This document shows positions 35,112-42,038 of a stretch of 42,038 nt of DNA, piece after piece. The notes beneath the pieces were generated by a model. It searched no databases. It had not been told where the DNA came from and worked only from the letters and a program-made list of their open reading frames with translations. The DNA is taken from positions 1-42,038 of the forward strand of contig CALESE010000163.1 of the NCBI GenBank assembly GCA_937907205.1. The letters are read 5' to 3'. The stretch comes from an uncultured Romboutsia sp. GTDB lineage: Bacteria > Bacillota > Clostridia > Peptostreptococcales > Peptostreptococcaceae. The stretch's first letter is position 1. The number at the start of each line of letters is the position of its first letter. Made by a program: the position numbers and the translations under genes.

Positions 35112-35197
35112 AAAATATACTGCTATATAGCAGTCTTTAAAGAGAGTTGAGATTCTAGTTGTATTTTAATCTAGTATTATCTGTTCAAATTTGAATT

Positions 35198-35227
35198 AAA
35201 GGAGGAGATAAATATTTCTCCTCCTTT
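35198..35227 (+). terminator. Intrinsic terminator of the dap operon
   Basis: An 11-bp perfect stem (AAAGGAGGAGA with TCTCCTCCTTT) and an 8-base loop, followed by T residues on the plus strand. A smaller palindrome ACTGCTATATAGCAGT (35119-35134) precedes it just after the dapH stop. Confidence 0.8.
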
Positions 35228-35333
35228 TACTTATTAGATCAATTCTATAAATTTCTTACTTTATATTATGCTAATGTCTTTTCCTAATCTCGACGTCTGT
35301 AACTAAAATATATCACTATTTTTTGTAAAATTA

Positions 35334-35948
35334 TCATCTTCTTCTATTACGTATAAAAGTAGCACCATCTAATGATTGATATATCTCTACATCAGGAATA
35401 TTACCCAATGCATATAATGTATATACTCTATCTGATGTTATAGATATTTGATTTTGTAATACTATTTGACCATTTTCAACTAACTCTACATTTAATGTGT
35501 ATGTTCCTGGTGAAACTGTTTTATATCTAGTTATATCTTTATATCCTACATTTGGAAATAGTACATTTTCACCTTCCAATATATTTACTCTTGGAGAATT
35601 AGGAACTAAATTTACTACTCTTAGCTTTGAATTTTGACCATAAGTACTTTCTGTGTCTTCTTCAATAAATAAAAAATCAAGATTGTCGTTATCCCCAATT
35701 ATTGCAATAGTTAAAAGTTCATCATCATCAATCTCAATATATTTGGACAGTATTGGATTTTCTGTAGTATTTACAGGATATACACTCATCGTATAATTAC
35801 CTTCTGGTACATATACATATGGACTAAATTCTGTAAAGCTCAATTCTTTAAAAAATAAAGTATCATTTATATATATATCTACTGCATCAGCATTTGGAGC
35901 AGCGTGAAGTACTCTTACTAGTGAATAATCGTCATTGACATCTCTCAA
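35334..35948 (-). CDS. DUF4397 domain protein, paralogue 1
   Basis: A 204-residue protein carrying the DUF4397 pattern: SLVRVLHAAPNADAVDIYIN, SPYVYVPEGNYTMSVYP, then a second half with LRVVNLVPNSPRVNILEG, PGTYTLNVELVE and VYTLYALGN. The fold is a repeated beta-sandwich. DUF4397 proteins are often secreted, but no signal peptide or membrane anchor is visible here, which is odd. The start is TTG 35948, with GGGAGGGG six bases upstream, five codons inside the longest frame. Function unknown; a spore-layer role is a guess. Confidence 0.75.
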   Translation of the reverse strand: MRDVNDDYSLVRVLHAAPNADAVDIYINDTLFFKELSFTEFSPYVYVPEGNYTMSVYPVNTTENPILSKYIEIDDDELLTIAIIGDNDNLDFLFIEEDTESTYGQNSKLRVVNLVPNSPRVNILEGENVLFPNVGYKDITRYKTVSPGTYTLNVELVENGQIVLQNQISITSDRVYTLYALGNIPDVEIYQSLDGATFIRNRRR

Positions 35949-36023
35949 TATAACCCCTCCCAAATTAAATATTTGTACATTATATATTATTATTTTGAAG
36001 GTTATTTTGATACAAGTTAAAAT

Positions 36024-36635
36024 CTAAATTCTATATCTTATAAAGCTTGCTCCATCTAATGATTGAAAAATTTCTATATTAGCCGCATTTCCTAATAAAT
36101 ATAAACTATATATCCTATCTGGATTTATATTTACTCTTGTAGTTCTTACTATTTTTCCATTTTCAACTAACTCTAAGTCTATTCTATATATCCCTGGATC
36201 TATTTCTTTATAATCTGTAATATCTCTAAAATCATTATGTTCAAATAAAACTGTATCATTGTAAAGTATGTTCATATCTGGAGAATTTGGAACAAGATTA
36301 ACTACTCTAGTTTTTGATTTCCCTTTAGTTGGGATTTCAATTCCTTCTTCAATATTTAATAATCTTAAAGTACCTGCATTACCAACCATAGCAATTGTTA
36401 TCAATTTATTTTTATCCACATTTATATTTCTACTTATTAATGGATTTTCTCTTGTATTAGCCGAATATACACTCATATCATATGAACCTTCTGGTAAATA
36501 TATATATGGACTAAATTGTCTAAATACTAAGTCTCTAAAAAATAAAGTATCGTTTATATATACATCTACAACTTCTCCATCAGGAACAGCATGAAGTACT
36601 CTTACTAATGAATAATTTGGATTAAATATTCTCAA
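36024..36635 (-). CDS. DUF4397 domain protein, paralogue 2
   Basis: A 203-residue sister of the neighbouring protein, with the same blocks (SLVRVLHAVPDGEVVDVYIN, SPYIYLPEGSYDMSVYSANT, RVVNLVPNSPDMNILYN, IYSLYLLGNAANIEIFQSL). The start is TTG 36635 with GGGGG nine bases upstream. That ribosome site is fully buried in a perfect 23-bp hairpin (36639-36695), so translation is probably controlled. The pair arose by tandem duplication. No signal peptide is seen. Confidence 0.75.
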   Translation of the reverse strand: MRIFNPNYSLVRVLHAVPDGEVVDVYINDTLFFRDLVFRQFSPYIYLPEGSYDMSVYSANTRENPLISRNINVDKNKLITIAMVGNAGTLRLLNIEEGIEIPTKGKSKTRVVNLVPNSPDMNILYNDTVLFEHNDFRDITDYKEIDPGIYRIDLELVENGKIVRTTRVNINPDRIYSLYLLGNAANIEIFQSLDGASFIRYRI

Positions 36636-36638
36636 TAT

Positions 36639-36695
36639 AATACCCCCTAAGATAATAATATTCATTAATAATATATTATTATCTTAGGGGGTATT
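36639..36695 (-). promoter_or_regulatory. Perfect 23-bp hairpin hiding the DUF4397 ribosome site
   Basis: Arms 36639-36661 and 36673-36695 are exactly complementary, including CCCCC pairing with the GGGGG ribosome site, with an 11-base loop. It starts 18 bp after the VOC gene stop, so it may also end that transcript, though no T run follows. Confidence 0.7.
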
Positions 36696-36712
36696 TTGAT
36701 ACAATTCTAATA

Positions 36713-37120
36713 TTAACTAATTTCTGTATCTCTCATTTCTATCTCAGTTCCCTCTGGGGCTTTTATTTTAAATAAGCTTTCTCCAAGCACTTTATATACA
36801 ACTTTCCCATCTTTTAATTTAAAATCATTGTATCCTAAAGATTTAATCTTTTCATACTCTTGTTCAACGTTATCAACCATAAATGCTATATGAACAGGAC
36901 CCGAATTTAAAGAACTCCATTTATTAAAATTATCACCTTCCTTAGGTGTTTGAAGCTCTATCATAAAATTACCTAGTTTTAACCACGTATTGTATTCCCT
37001 ACCATGAAAATTAGTTGTTTCACTAACTACCTCAAATCCTAAAACCCTTGTATAAAAATCTAATGATGCCTCATAATTTTCCGTTTGTATACATACATGA
37101 TGAACATATTTTACTGACAT
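36713..37120 (-). CDS. VOC (glyoxalase/dioxygenase) superfamily protein
   Basis: A 135-residue protein with two beta-alpha-beta-beta-beta modules. Likely metal ligands are His8 in VHHVCIQTENYEASLDFYTR, a Glu in NFMIELQTP, His in GPVHIAFMV and a Glu in EGTEIEMRD. The family includes glyoxalase I, fosfomycin-resistance enzymes and methylmalonyl-CoA epimerase; this one cannot be narrowed. GGAGG lies seven bases before the ATG. It is followed by the hairpin in front of the DUF4397 pair. Confidence 0.8.
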   Translation of the reverse strand: MSVKYVHHVCIQTENYEASLDFYTRVLGFEVVSETTNFHGREYNTWLKLGNFMIELQTPKEGDNFNKWSSLNSGPVHIAFMVDNVEQEYEKIKSLGYNDFKLKDGKVVYKVLGESLFKIKAPEGTEIEMRDTEIS

Positions 37121-37287
37121 AGTTTCCTCCTTAATTAATATTAGTTATAAGTTATCCACTTTTATAGATATGTGTTGTTAATATGTTAATAAGCTAATAA
37201 ATTTTATAATAAACTTATCAACATATATTAAATTTAATTGTGTAAATATAATTATATCGATGTAATAATGTAACAAAATGTAAAAAT

Positions 37288-37316
37288 AAAAATTGCTCTA
37301 TAAAAGAGCAATTTTT
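37288..37316 (-). terminator. Intrinsic terminator after hpt
   Basis: An 11-bp stem (AAAATTGCTC with GAGCAATTTT) with a 7-base loop, immediately after the hpt stop and followed by a T-rich run on the minus strand. Confidence 0.85.
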
Positions 37317-37317
37317 A

Positions 37318-37857
37318 TTATCTATCTTCGTTTGTAACATTGAATACATAAGGTATATTTCTATAATAATCTCCGTAGTTTAAACCATATCCTACAACGA
37401 ATTTATCTTCTATTTCAAATCCACAGTAATCAGGTACTAATTCTACCTTTCTTCTACTTGGCTTATCTAATAACACACAAGATTTAACACTTTTTGGATT
37501 TTTAGATTTTATATGATTAATAACAAAGTCCATAGTAAGAGCTGTATCTGTTATATCATCAACAACTAATACATCATATCCTGATATATCTGATGGTATA
37601 TCTGATACCATTTTAACTTTTCCTGAACTTTCTTCTCCGTGTCCATAACTTGAAGTAGTCATAAACTCGATTTTAACTGGGACAGTTATGTTTCTAACTA
37701 AATCTGCACAGAATATAAAACTTCCTTTTAATAAAGATACTACTAATAAGTTTTTATCTTTATATTCTTCGGATATTTGAGCTCCTAGTTCCTTTAGTCT
37801 ACTTGCTATTTGTTCTTCTGAACATAAGACTTCCCACTTTTTAGTTTCGATATCCAT
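37318..37857 (-). CDS. hpt: Hypoxanthine phosphoribosyltransferase
   Basis: A 179-residue purine salvage enzyme that joins hypoxanthine or guanine to PRPP. The PRPP-binding motif VLVVDDITDTALTM is near residue 98, SLLKGSFIFCADLVRN near 41, and the C-terminal VGYGLNYGDYYRN supplies base-binding residues. The start is the ATG of MDIETKKWEV with GGAGG nine bases upstream, five codons inside the longest frame. The gene seems to stand alone. Confidence 0.95.
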   Translation of the reverse strand: MDIETKKWEVLCSEEQIASRLKELGAQISEEYKDKNLLVVSLLKGSFIFCADLVRNITVPVKIEFMTTSSYGHGEESSGKVKMVSDIPSDISGYDVLVVDDITDTALTMDFVINHIKSKNPKSVKSCVLLDKPSRRKVELVPDYCGFEIEDKFVVGYGLNYGDYYRNIPYVFNVTNEDR

Positions 37858-37926
37858 AATATAATCCTCCATAGTATATAATGATACTTTTCATTTTATA
37901 GGATATTTTTACGTTTTGCAACAAAA

Positions 37927-39249
37927 TTAGTCAACCTTATTCATATCATCCATTACATTTATTATAACCTTATCCGTAGTAGTCATTCCTTTATCAGCTA
38001 CTTTACCTAAGTTTCTTATACTTTCCTCTACACTAGTACCAACAATTCCTGTTAATGGAGGAACTATACAGTCTTGAGTTGCTATTATAGCATTTTGTAT
38101 AGCTGCTGATGCTGATGAAGCTAATTTTAATGAACATCCTGATTTAGCTCCATCACAAATCATTCCACTTAGACTTGCTACTATATTTTCCATAGCTCCT
38201 TCTATTTGCTTTATATTACCATCCATTAGCCAAGATATACCTGCCGTAGCTCCAGTAGATGCTGCAACACCACATCCACAAACTGCTGATAATCTTCCTG
38301 TAAAGTTCTTAACATATGCTGTTACTAAATGAGATATTGCTAAAGCTCTAGCTAGTCTTTCATCACTTTGAGGGAATTTTTTATTATAAGCAACAATTGG
38401 AAGTATAGCTGTTATACCATTATTACCACTACCATTTGAACTCATAACTGGTAATTTTACACCATTCATTCTTGCATCTGCTGCTGCAGCTGTTATCATC
38501 ATTGCATTATTCATTAAGTCATCACCTAATAAACCTTTTTCGATAGATTGTTTCATTCCATATCCAACACCAACACCTATCTTATTCTCTAATCCGTAAT
38601 TAGCTATTTGCTCATTCATAGATATTCCTTCAAGTAAGAATTCTATATCTTTAAATTCCATATCTTCAACACTTTGTACTAATTCTTTTATAGTTATAGT
38701 GTCTAATACATTTTCTTGTATAGCTTCAGATGTAGTTGCAACTTCCTCTAATACATCTTCAGAAAGTAGTACTTCACCATTAGTTTCTAAATATACAAAA
38801 TTATCATGTTTAGTTCTTATAATAACTTTTGATGTATTATTCTTACCTTCTAATATAACTTCTATATAAACTTTTTCCTTAGTATCTGCTGGTGATACAG
38901 ATATTGGTGTATTATCCATATATTCTTCAGCTATTTTTACTTCTTCTTTTGTTATAGTTTCTAGTACTCTTAATCCATTTTTCGATTCTCCACCTATAAA
39001 TCCAAGTGCAACAGATATCTTAAGACCAACTCTATCTGTTCCTGGTATACCAACGCATAATCCATTTTTATATACATTAGGGCTTACTAAAACTTTATGC
39101 TTAACTATTTCTTCTCCTAATAATTCTTTTGCCTTAGCACAAGCAAGTGCAACAGCAACAGGCTCTGTACATCCCATAGCTGGTTTTACATCTTCTACTA
39201 ATATATTAAGTAATTGACTTCTAAAATCTTTTGTTTTTGTATTAATCAT
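37927..39249 (-). CDS. cdsB: L-cysteine desulfidase (UPF0597/CyuA, CdsB-like)
   Basis: A 440-residue protein of the serine dehydratase alpha-chain-like UPF0597 family. These enzymes split L-cysteine into pyruvate, ammonia and sulfide using a [4Fe-4S] cluster. Candidate cluster cysteines are C27 (PAMGCTEP), C324 and C326 (VCGCG), C365 (MICDGAKSG) and C372. SSNGSGNNG at 270-278 is a substrate-binding loop. A clean -24/-12 promoter lies 42 bp upstream, and a sigma-54 activator gene precedes it. That pairing matches the cdsB/cdsR unit known in Clostridioides difficile, where it drives cysteine breakdown. GGAGG precedes the ATG. Confidence 0.88.
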   Translation of the reverse strand: MINTKTKDFRSQLLNILVEDVKPAMGCTEPVAVALACAKAKELLGEEIVKHKVLVSPNVYKNGLCVGIPGTDRVGLKISVALGFIGGESKNGLRVLETITKEEVKIAEEYMDNTPISVSPADTKEKVYIEVILEGKNNTSKVIIRTKHDNFVYLETNGEVLLSEDVLEEVATTSEAIQENVLDTITIKELVQSVEDMEFKDIEFLLEGISMNEQIANYGLENKIGVGVGYGMKQSIEKGLLGDDLMNNAMMITAAAADARMNGVKLPVMSSNGSGNNGITAILPIVAYNKKFPQSDERLARALAISHLVTAYVKNFTGRLSAVCGCGVAASTGATAGISWLMDGNIKQIEGAMENIVASLSGMICDGAKSGCSLKLASSASAAIQNAIIATQDCIVPPLTGIVGTSVEESIRNLGKVADKGMTTTDKVIINVMDDMNKVD

Positions 39250-39290
39250 AATATTTCCTCCAAAATAAAATATTTATACATTATATTTAA

Positions 39291-39306
39291 GCAAATACTA
39301 TGCCAA
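39291..39306 (-). promoter_or_regulatory. Sigma-54 promoter (-24/-12) of the cysteine desulfidase gene
   Basis: The minus strand reads TTGGCATAGTATTTGC, with GG and GC ten bases apart, the exact spacing required for sigma-54. It ends about 42 bp from the cdsB ATG, giving a leader of roughly 30 bases. Confidence 0.88.
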
Positions 39307-39450
39307 CTTTTTATAATTTATATTTTTTCCTTGATATTATTTAAGAAATTTGATTTTTACTGGTTATTTTGTATATTTTTTATTTTTATTTATTATTTTA
39401 TAAATTTTTTTATAGATATAATTTTATATTTTTATCAAAATAAGAAAAAA

Positions 39451-39487
39451 TAATCTCAAAATGAGATTATGTATCATTTTGAGATTA
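39451..39487 (-). terminator. Intrinsic terminator overlapping the end of the sigma-54 regulator
   Basis: A perfect 14-bp stem (TAATCTCAAAATGA with its complement; arms 39451-39464 and 39474-39487). On the minus strand it is followed by TTTTTT. The upstream arm includes the stop codon. It keeps regulator transcription out of cdsB. Confidence 0.85.
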
Positions 39488-41252
39488 TTTTATACTTTTC
39501 TATTTTTCTATATAAAGTTGCTCTTGATATGCCTAAAGCTTTAGCTACTAAATCTTTATCTTTTTTATAATCCTTATACTTATTTATAGCTTTTATTATT
39601 TCTTTTTTCTCTAATTCATCTAGTGTTTTAATACTTTCGTTTATTTGTTTATCTGTATCAAATTCTATATTTTTTATCCTATTTGGGATAGTATCCATAG
39701 TAATTGTTGAGTTTAGTGACATATTTATACTGTACTCAATAATATTTTGAAGTTCCCTTATGTTTCCTGGCCATCTATAATTCAGAAATAAATTTACTAC
39801 ATCATCATCTATATCTGTTACATGCTTATTAAGCTTTATAGCATATTCATTTATCATATATTTGATTAATAAAGGTATATCTTCTTTTCGTTCTTTTAAA
39901 CTAGGTAAATTTATTGGTATAACATTTAATCTATAATATAAATCTTCTCTAAATGTACCTTTATTTACCATATCCTCTAGATTCTTATTAGTAGCAGCTA
40001 CTATCCTTACATCTATTGATATGTTTGACTTTGAACCTATTTTATTTAATTCTTTTTCTTGTAATACCCTAAGAAGTTTTGCTTGTAAATGTAAGCTCAT
40101 ATCTCCTATCTCATCTAAAAATATTGTTCCTTTATGTGCTAATTCAAACTTGCCTAATTTACCACCTTTCTTTGCACCTGTGAAAGCTCCTTCTTCGTAT
40201 CCAAATAACTCACTTTCAAGTAAATTATCTGGTATTGCGGCACAGTTTACTGCTATAAACTGATTATCGCATCTATCACTATGTGTATGTATTGCTCTTG
40301 CAAATAATTCTTTTCCTGTTCCACTTTCTCCAGTTATAAGTACTGTAGATGTAGATTTTGAAGCTATAAGTGCTTCTTTCTTAGTCACTTTAATAGCATT
40401 ACTTTTTCCAATTATATTATCTAATGTTATTCTATAATCTTTATTTATTTTATTGTAATTCTTTATTGCATTTTTTTTATCTATAAAATCAATTACATAT
40501 CCTTTTAGTTCATTCTTTAAAATAATTTTATTTATGCTATAAACACCTTTTAAAGTATAGTCACCATTTTTATAATAAAAACTATATGTTTTAATTTTCT
40601 TATAATTGTCTGTACTATCTTTATTTATAAAAGCTAGTATTTCTGATATATCTTTATTATAAATATCATTATCTAGTTTGAATATCTCTATAAATTTAGA
40701 ATTATATTTATCTATTTTACCGTATTTGTCAATAGACACTATAGCTTTATCCATACTATCTATTAGTATTTCTAGTTTTTTCTTTTCAAGTTCTAATTCA
40801 TAAGTTCTTATATGAGCTTTTAATTTATTAGAAATTAAATCTGCCATCTTACCTAAAAAATTAAGTAAATTTTCTCTATTGTTTTTAATCAAATTAGCTT
40901 GTTCTTCAGTAAATGCAATAAGACCTATTACTCCATATGACTTTCCTTCACATATAATAGGGCAACATAATTCTGCAAATTCCTTACAACCTAAATTATT
41001 GTCACATTCTTTACATATGCTATTACAACTTGGGTCATTTATTAATATATCAATCTTTTCAATTAAAGATTTTTTAAATGCTGAATATCCTTTTACCTTT
41101 TCACCTATTTTTTTTATATAAATGCCTGTGCCAGCGACTCTTACTAAATCTTGATTAACTATTGTAACATCTATTCCTAAAACAGCTACAATAGCTTCTG
41201 CTATATTTTGAATTTCATTTTTTATATCTTTTAAATCTATGCTATTATTCAT
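39474..41252 (-). CDS. cdsR: Sigma-54-dependent activator, CdsR-like
   Basis: A 592-residue bacterial enhancer-binding protein. A Cys-rich sensory region (C76, C80, C83, C89, C96, C97, C101, with SYGVIGLIAF) is followed by a PAS-like domain (about 160-260), an AAA+ domain with Walker A GESGTGKE (308-315), GAFTGA (355-360, the sigma-54 contact loop) and Walker B TIFLDEIGD (376-384), and a C-terminal Fis-type HTH (AKALGISRATLYRKIEKYK). It activates RpoN promoters by ATP hydrolysis. The best target is the -24/-12 site before the desulfidase gene. The name rests on context and remembered C. difficile biology, so orthology is probable but not proven. Confidence 0.88.
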   Translation of the reverse strand: MNNSIDLKDIKNEIQNIAEAIVAVLGIDVTIVNQDLVRVAGTGIYIKKIGEKVKGYSAFKKSLIEKIDILINDPSCNSICKECDNNLGCKEFAELCCPIICEGKSYGVIGLIAFTEEQANLIKNNRENLLNFLGKMADLISNKLKAHIRTYELELEKKKLEILIDSMDKAIVSIDKYGKIDKYNSKFIEIFKLDNDIYNKDISEILAFINKDSTDNYKKIKTYSFYYKNGDYTLKGVYSINKIILKNELKGYVIDFIDKKNAIKNYNKINKDYRITLDNIIGKSNAIKVTKKEALIASKSTSTVLITGESGTGKELFARAIHTHSDRCDNQFIAVNCAAIPDNLLESELFGYEEGAFTGAKKGGKLGKFELAHKGTIFLDEIGDMSLHLQAKLLRVLQEKELNKIGSKSNISIDVRIVAATNKNLEDMVNKGTFREDLYYRLNVIPINLPSLKERKEDIPLLIKYMINEYAIKLNKHVTDIDDDVVNLFLNYRWPGNIRELQNIIEYSINMSLNSTITMDTIPNRIKNIEFDTDKQINESIKTLDELEKKEIIKAINKYKDYKKDKDLVAKALGISRATLYRKIEKYKIISK

Positions 41253-41385
41253 GATTTTGTTTCCTTATGTTAATGATATTTTTTATATCTTTTAATATTA
41301 CATATATTTTATTTAATGTTAACTGTATTGACATTAATATTACAAATAACATAACTACAATAATTAATTCATAATTTAAATTCAT
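41245..41385 (-). CDS. Small single-span membrane peptide, 46 residues
   Basis: A 46-residue frame starting MNLNYELIIVVMLFVILMSI, a single hydrophobic helix, followed by a basic amphipathic tail ending IRKQNHE. GGAG lies eight bases before the ATG. The stop codon overlaps the first codons of the sigma-54 regulator by eight bases, which implies translational coupling. Not recognised as a named family. A membrane-tethered accessory to the regulator is possible; this is inference from overlap only. Confidence 0.6.
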   Translation of the reverse strand: MNLNYELIIVVMLFVILMSIQLTLNKIYVILKDIKNIINIRKQNHE

Positions 41386-41432
41386 ATATATTATCTCCTA
41401 TTAAATGATTTTAATAATACTTTATATTATAA

Positions 41433-41455
41433 AAGACTAGGAGTATCCTAGTCTT
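41433..41455 (-). terminator. Intrinsic terminator after the right-edge methyltransferase gene
   Basis: A perfect 10-bp stem (AAGACTAGGA with TCCTAGTCTT) and 3-base loop, followed by TTTTATAA on the minus strand, 24 bp after the methyltransferase stop. Confidence 0.8.
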
Positions 41456-41478
41456 AATTATATTATAACATTATATGT

Positions 41479-41955
41479 TTATCTATTTTGTATTATTTGT
41501 TTTCTTTTACCTATATAAATATATCTTTCATTTTGAAATTCTTTTAAATCACCGTCAAAATCCAATTTAGAAAATAAATTTATTATATCCTGAGGGTAAT
41601 AGTATTTTATGTTTTCACCACACAACCTACGCTTTATATTCTTTATCTTAACTTTTATATTTTTTAAGTTTAAATCTTCTAATATAATTTCTCCGTCTTG
41701 CTTTAACACTCTGTTTATTTCTTTAGATGCTTGCTTACAATCACTAATATTATTAAAATGATCTAATATAATTACTTTATCAAAATGATTATCTGCAAAT
41801 GGTAAATACTCTAATGAGCCTTTTACAACATTACAATTTTCATTATGTATTAAACAATAGCACGCCTCTTTATAATTACTATCCTCTAGTATAGTCACAT
41901 GTACACCAAGCATTCTCAGTCTTTTTCCTAAGTTACCAATATCTCCAACAAGCAA
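41479..41955 (-). CDS. Short class I SAM-dependent methyltransferase-like protein
   Basis: A 158-residue protein with a Rossmann-like opening LLVGDIGNLGKRLRMLGV-type segment, then VVKGSLEYLPFADNHFDKVI and REINRVLKQDGEIILED-like motifs, as in class I methyltransferases. The N-terminus looks short: the first motif begins at residue 2 and the canonical GxGxG is changed to GDIGNLG. The frame is open upstream to a TAA at the window edge, but no better start is seen; the TTG at 41953-41955 has only a weak ribosome site. A TTGACA at about 41996 may be its -35. Substrate unknown; activity doubtful. Confidence 0.6.
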   Translation of the reverse strand: MLVGDIGNLGKRLRMLGVHVTILEDSNYKEACYCLIHNENCNVVKGSLEYLPFADNHFDKVIILDHFNNISDCKQASKEINRVLKQDGEIILEDLNLKNIKVKIKNIKRRLCGENIKYYYPQDIINLFSKLDFDGDLKEFQNERYIYIGKRKQIIQNR

Positions 41956-42038
41956 TATATTATTACCAATCTTATATTTTATATTATATGATAGATTGTC
42001 AATACAAGTGCAACACTTTATATTTATGTTGCATTAAA

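Noticed and set aside
37140..37230. Two DnaA-box-like words (TTATCCACT and TTATCAACA) upstream of the VOC gene
   Set aside because: Each has one mismatch and there is no cluster or origin-type AT unwinding element beyond the general AT richness; chance is likely.
39214..39453. Plus-strand hydrophobic frame opposite the cdsB promoter
   Set aside because: It overlaps the cdsB start and the -24/-12 promoter, has no ribosome site, and its Phe/Ile/Tyr-rich content is what antisense AT-rich DNA gives.

Overview
The window reads as low-GC Firmicute chromosome, most like a spore-forming anaerobe of the Peptostreptococcaceae/Clostridia. This is inferred from very AT-rich DNA, strong GGAGG ribosome sites, an alpha/beta-type spore-protein gene, the order cggR-gap-pgk-tpiA-gpmI-eno-secG-rnr-smpB-ssrA, and a cysteine desulfidase paired with a sigma-54 activator. 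No species can be named from the sequence alone.

Positions 1-15460 are accessory DNA lying against the 3' end of the tmRNA gene. From the left they hold a truncated D12-class adenine methyltransferase, a dead C-terminal scrap of a serine recombinase, a YkvA-like gene, an intact large serine recombinase, a DUF927-like ATPase with small partners, an orphan transposase-type HTH protein on the opposite strand, and a run of mostly unknown element genes (Mor-like HTH, DUF960, hypotheticals). Three copies of an AAAGCCCG-based repeat lie among that run. Next come a compact three-gene cluster (a 47-residue Cys-containing peptide, a radical SAM/SPASM protein and a B12-type radical SAM protein) and a one-protein DUF262-DUF1524-DUF5655 restriction-like gene. 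No conjugation or capsid genes are seen, so this looks like a non-conjugative integrative element or stacked remnants of several. The peptide cluster is the best candidate for an undescribed system.

Positions 15467-28300 are core genome on the minus strand: ssrA and smpB (ribosome rescue), rnr, secG, the complete lower-glycolysis operon with CggR and its operator, and rpoN (sigma-54).

Positions 28400-31500 hold hslO, a methyltransferase, a frameshifted spore-protein gene and an M20 amidohydrolase. The amidohydrolase is divergent from the plus-strand lysine/diaminopimelate operon asd-dapA-dapB-dapH (31712-35111), which uses the acetylase branch.

Positions 35300-42038 return to the minus strand: two DUF4397 paralogues, a VOC protein, hpt, a CdsB/CyuA-type L-cysteine desulfidase with a canonical -24/-12 promoter, its likely CdsR-like sigma-54 activator, a 46-residue membrane peptide overlapping the activator start, and a short methyltransferase at the right edge. 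RpoN, encoded in the same window, would serve that promoter.
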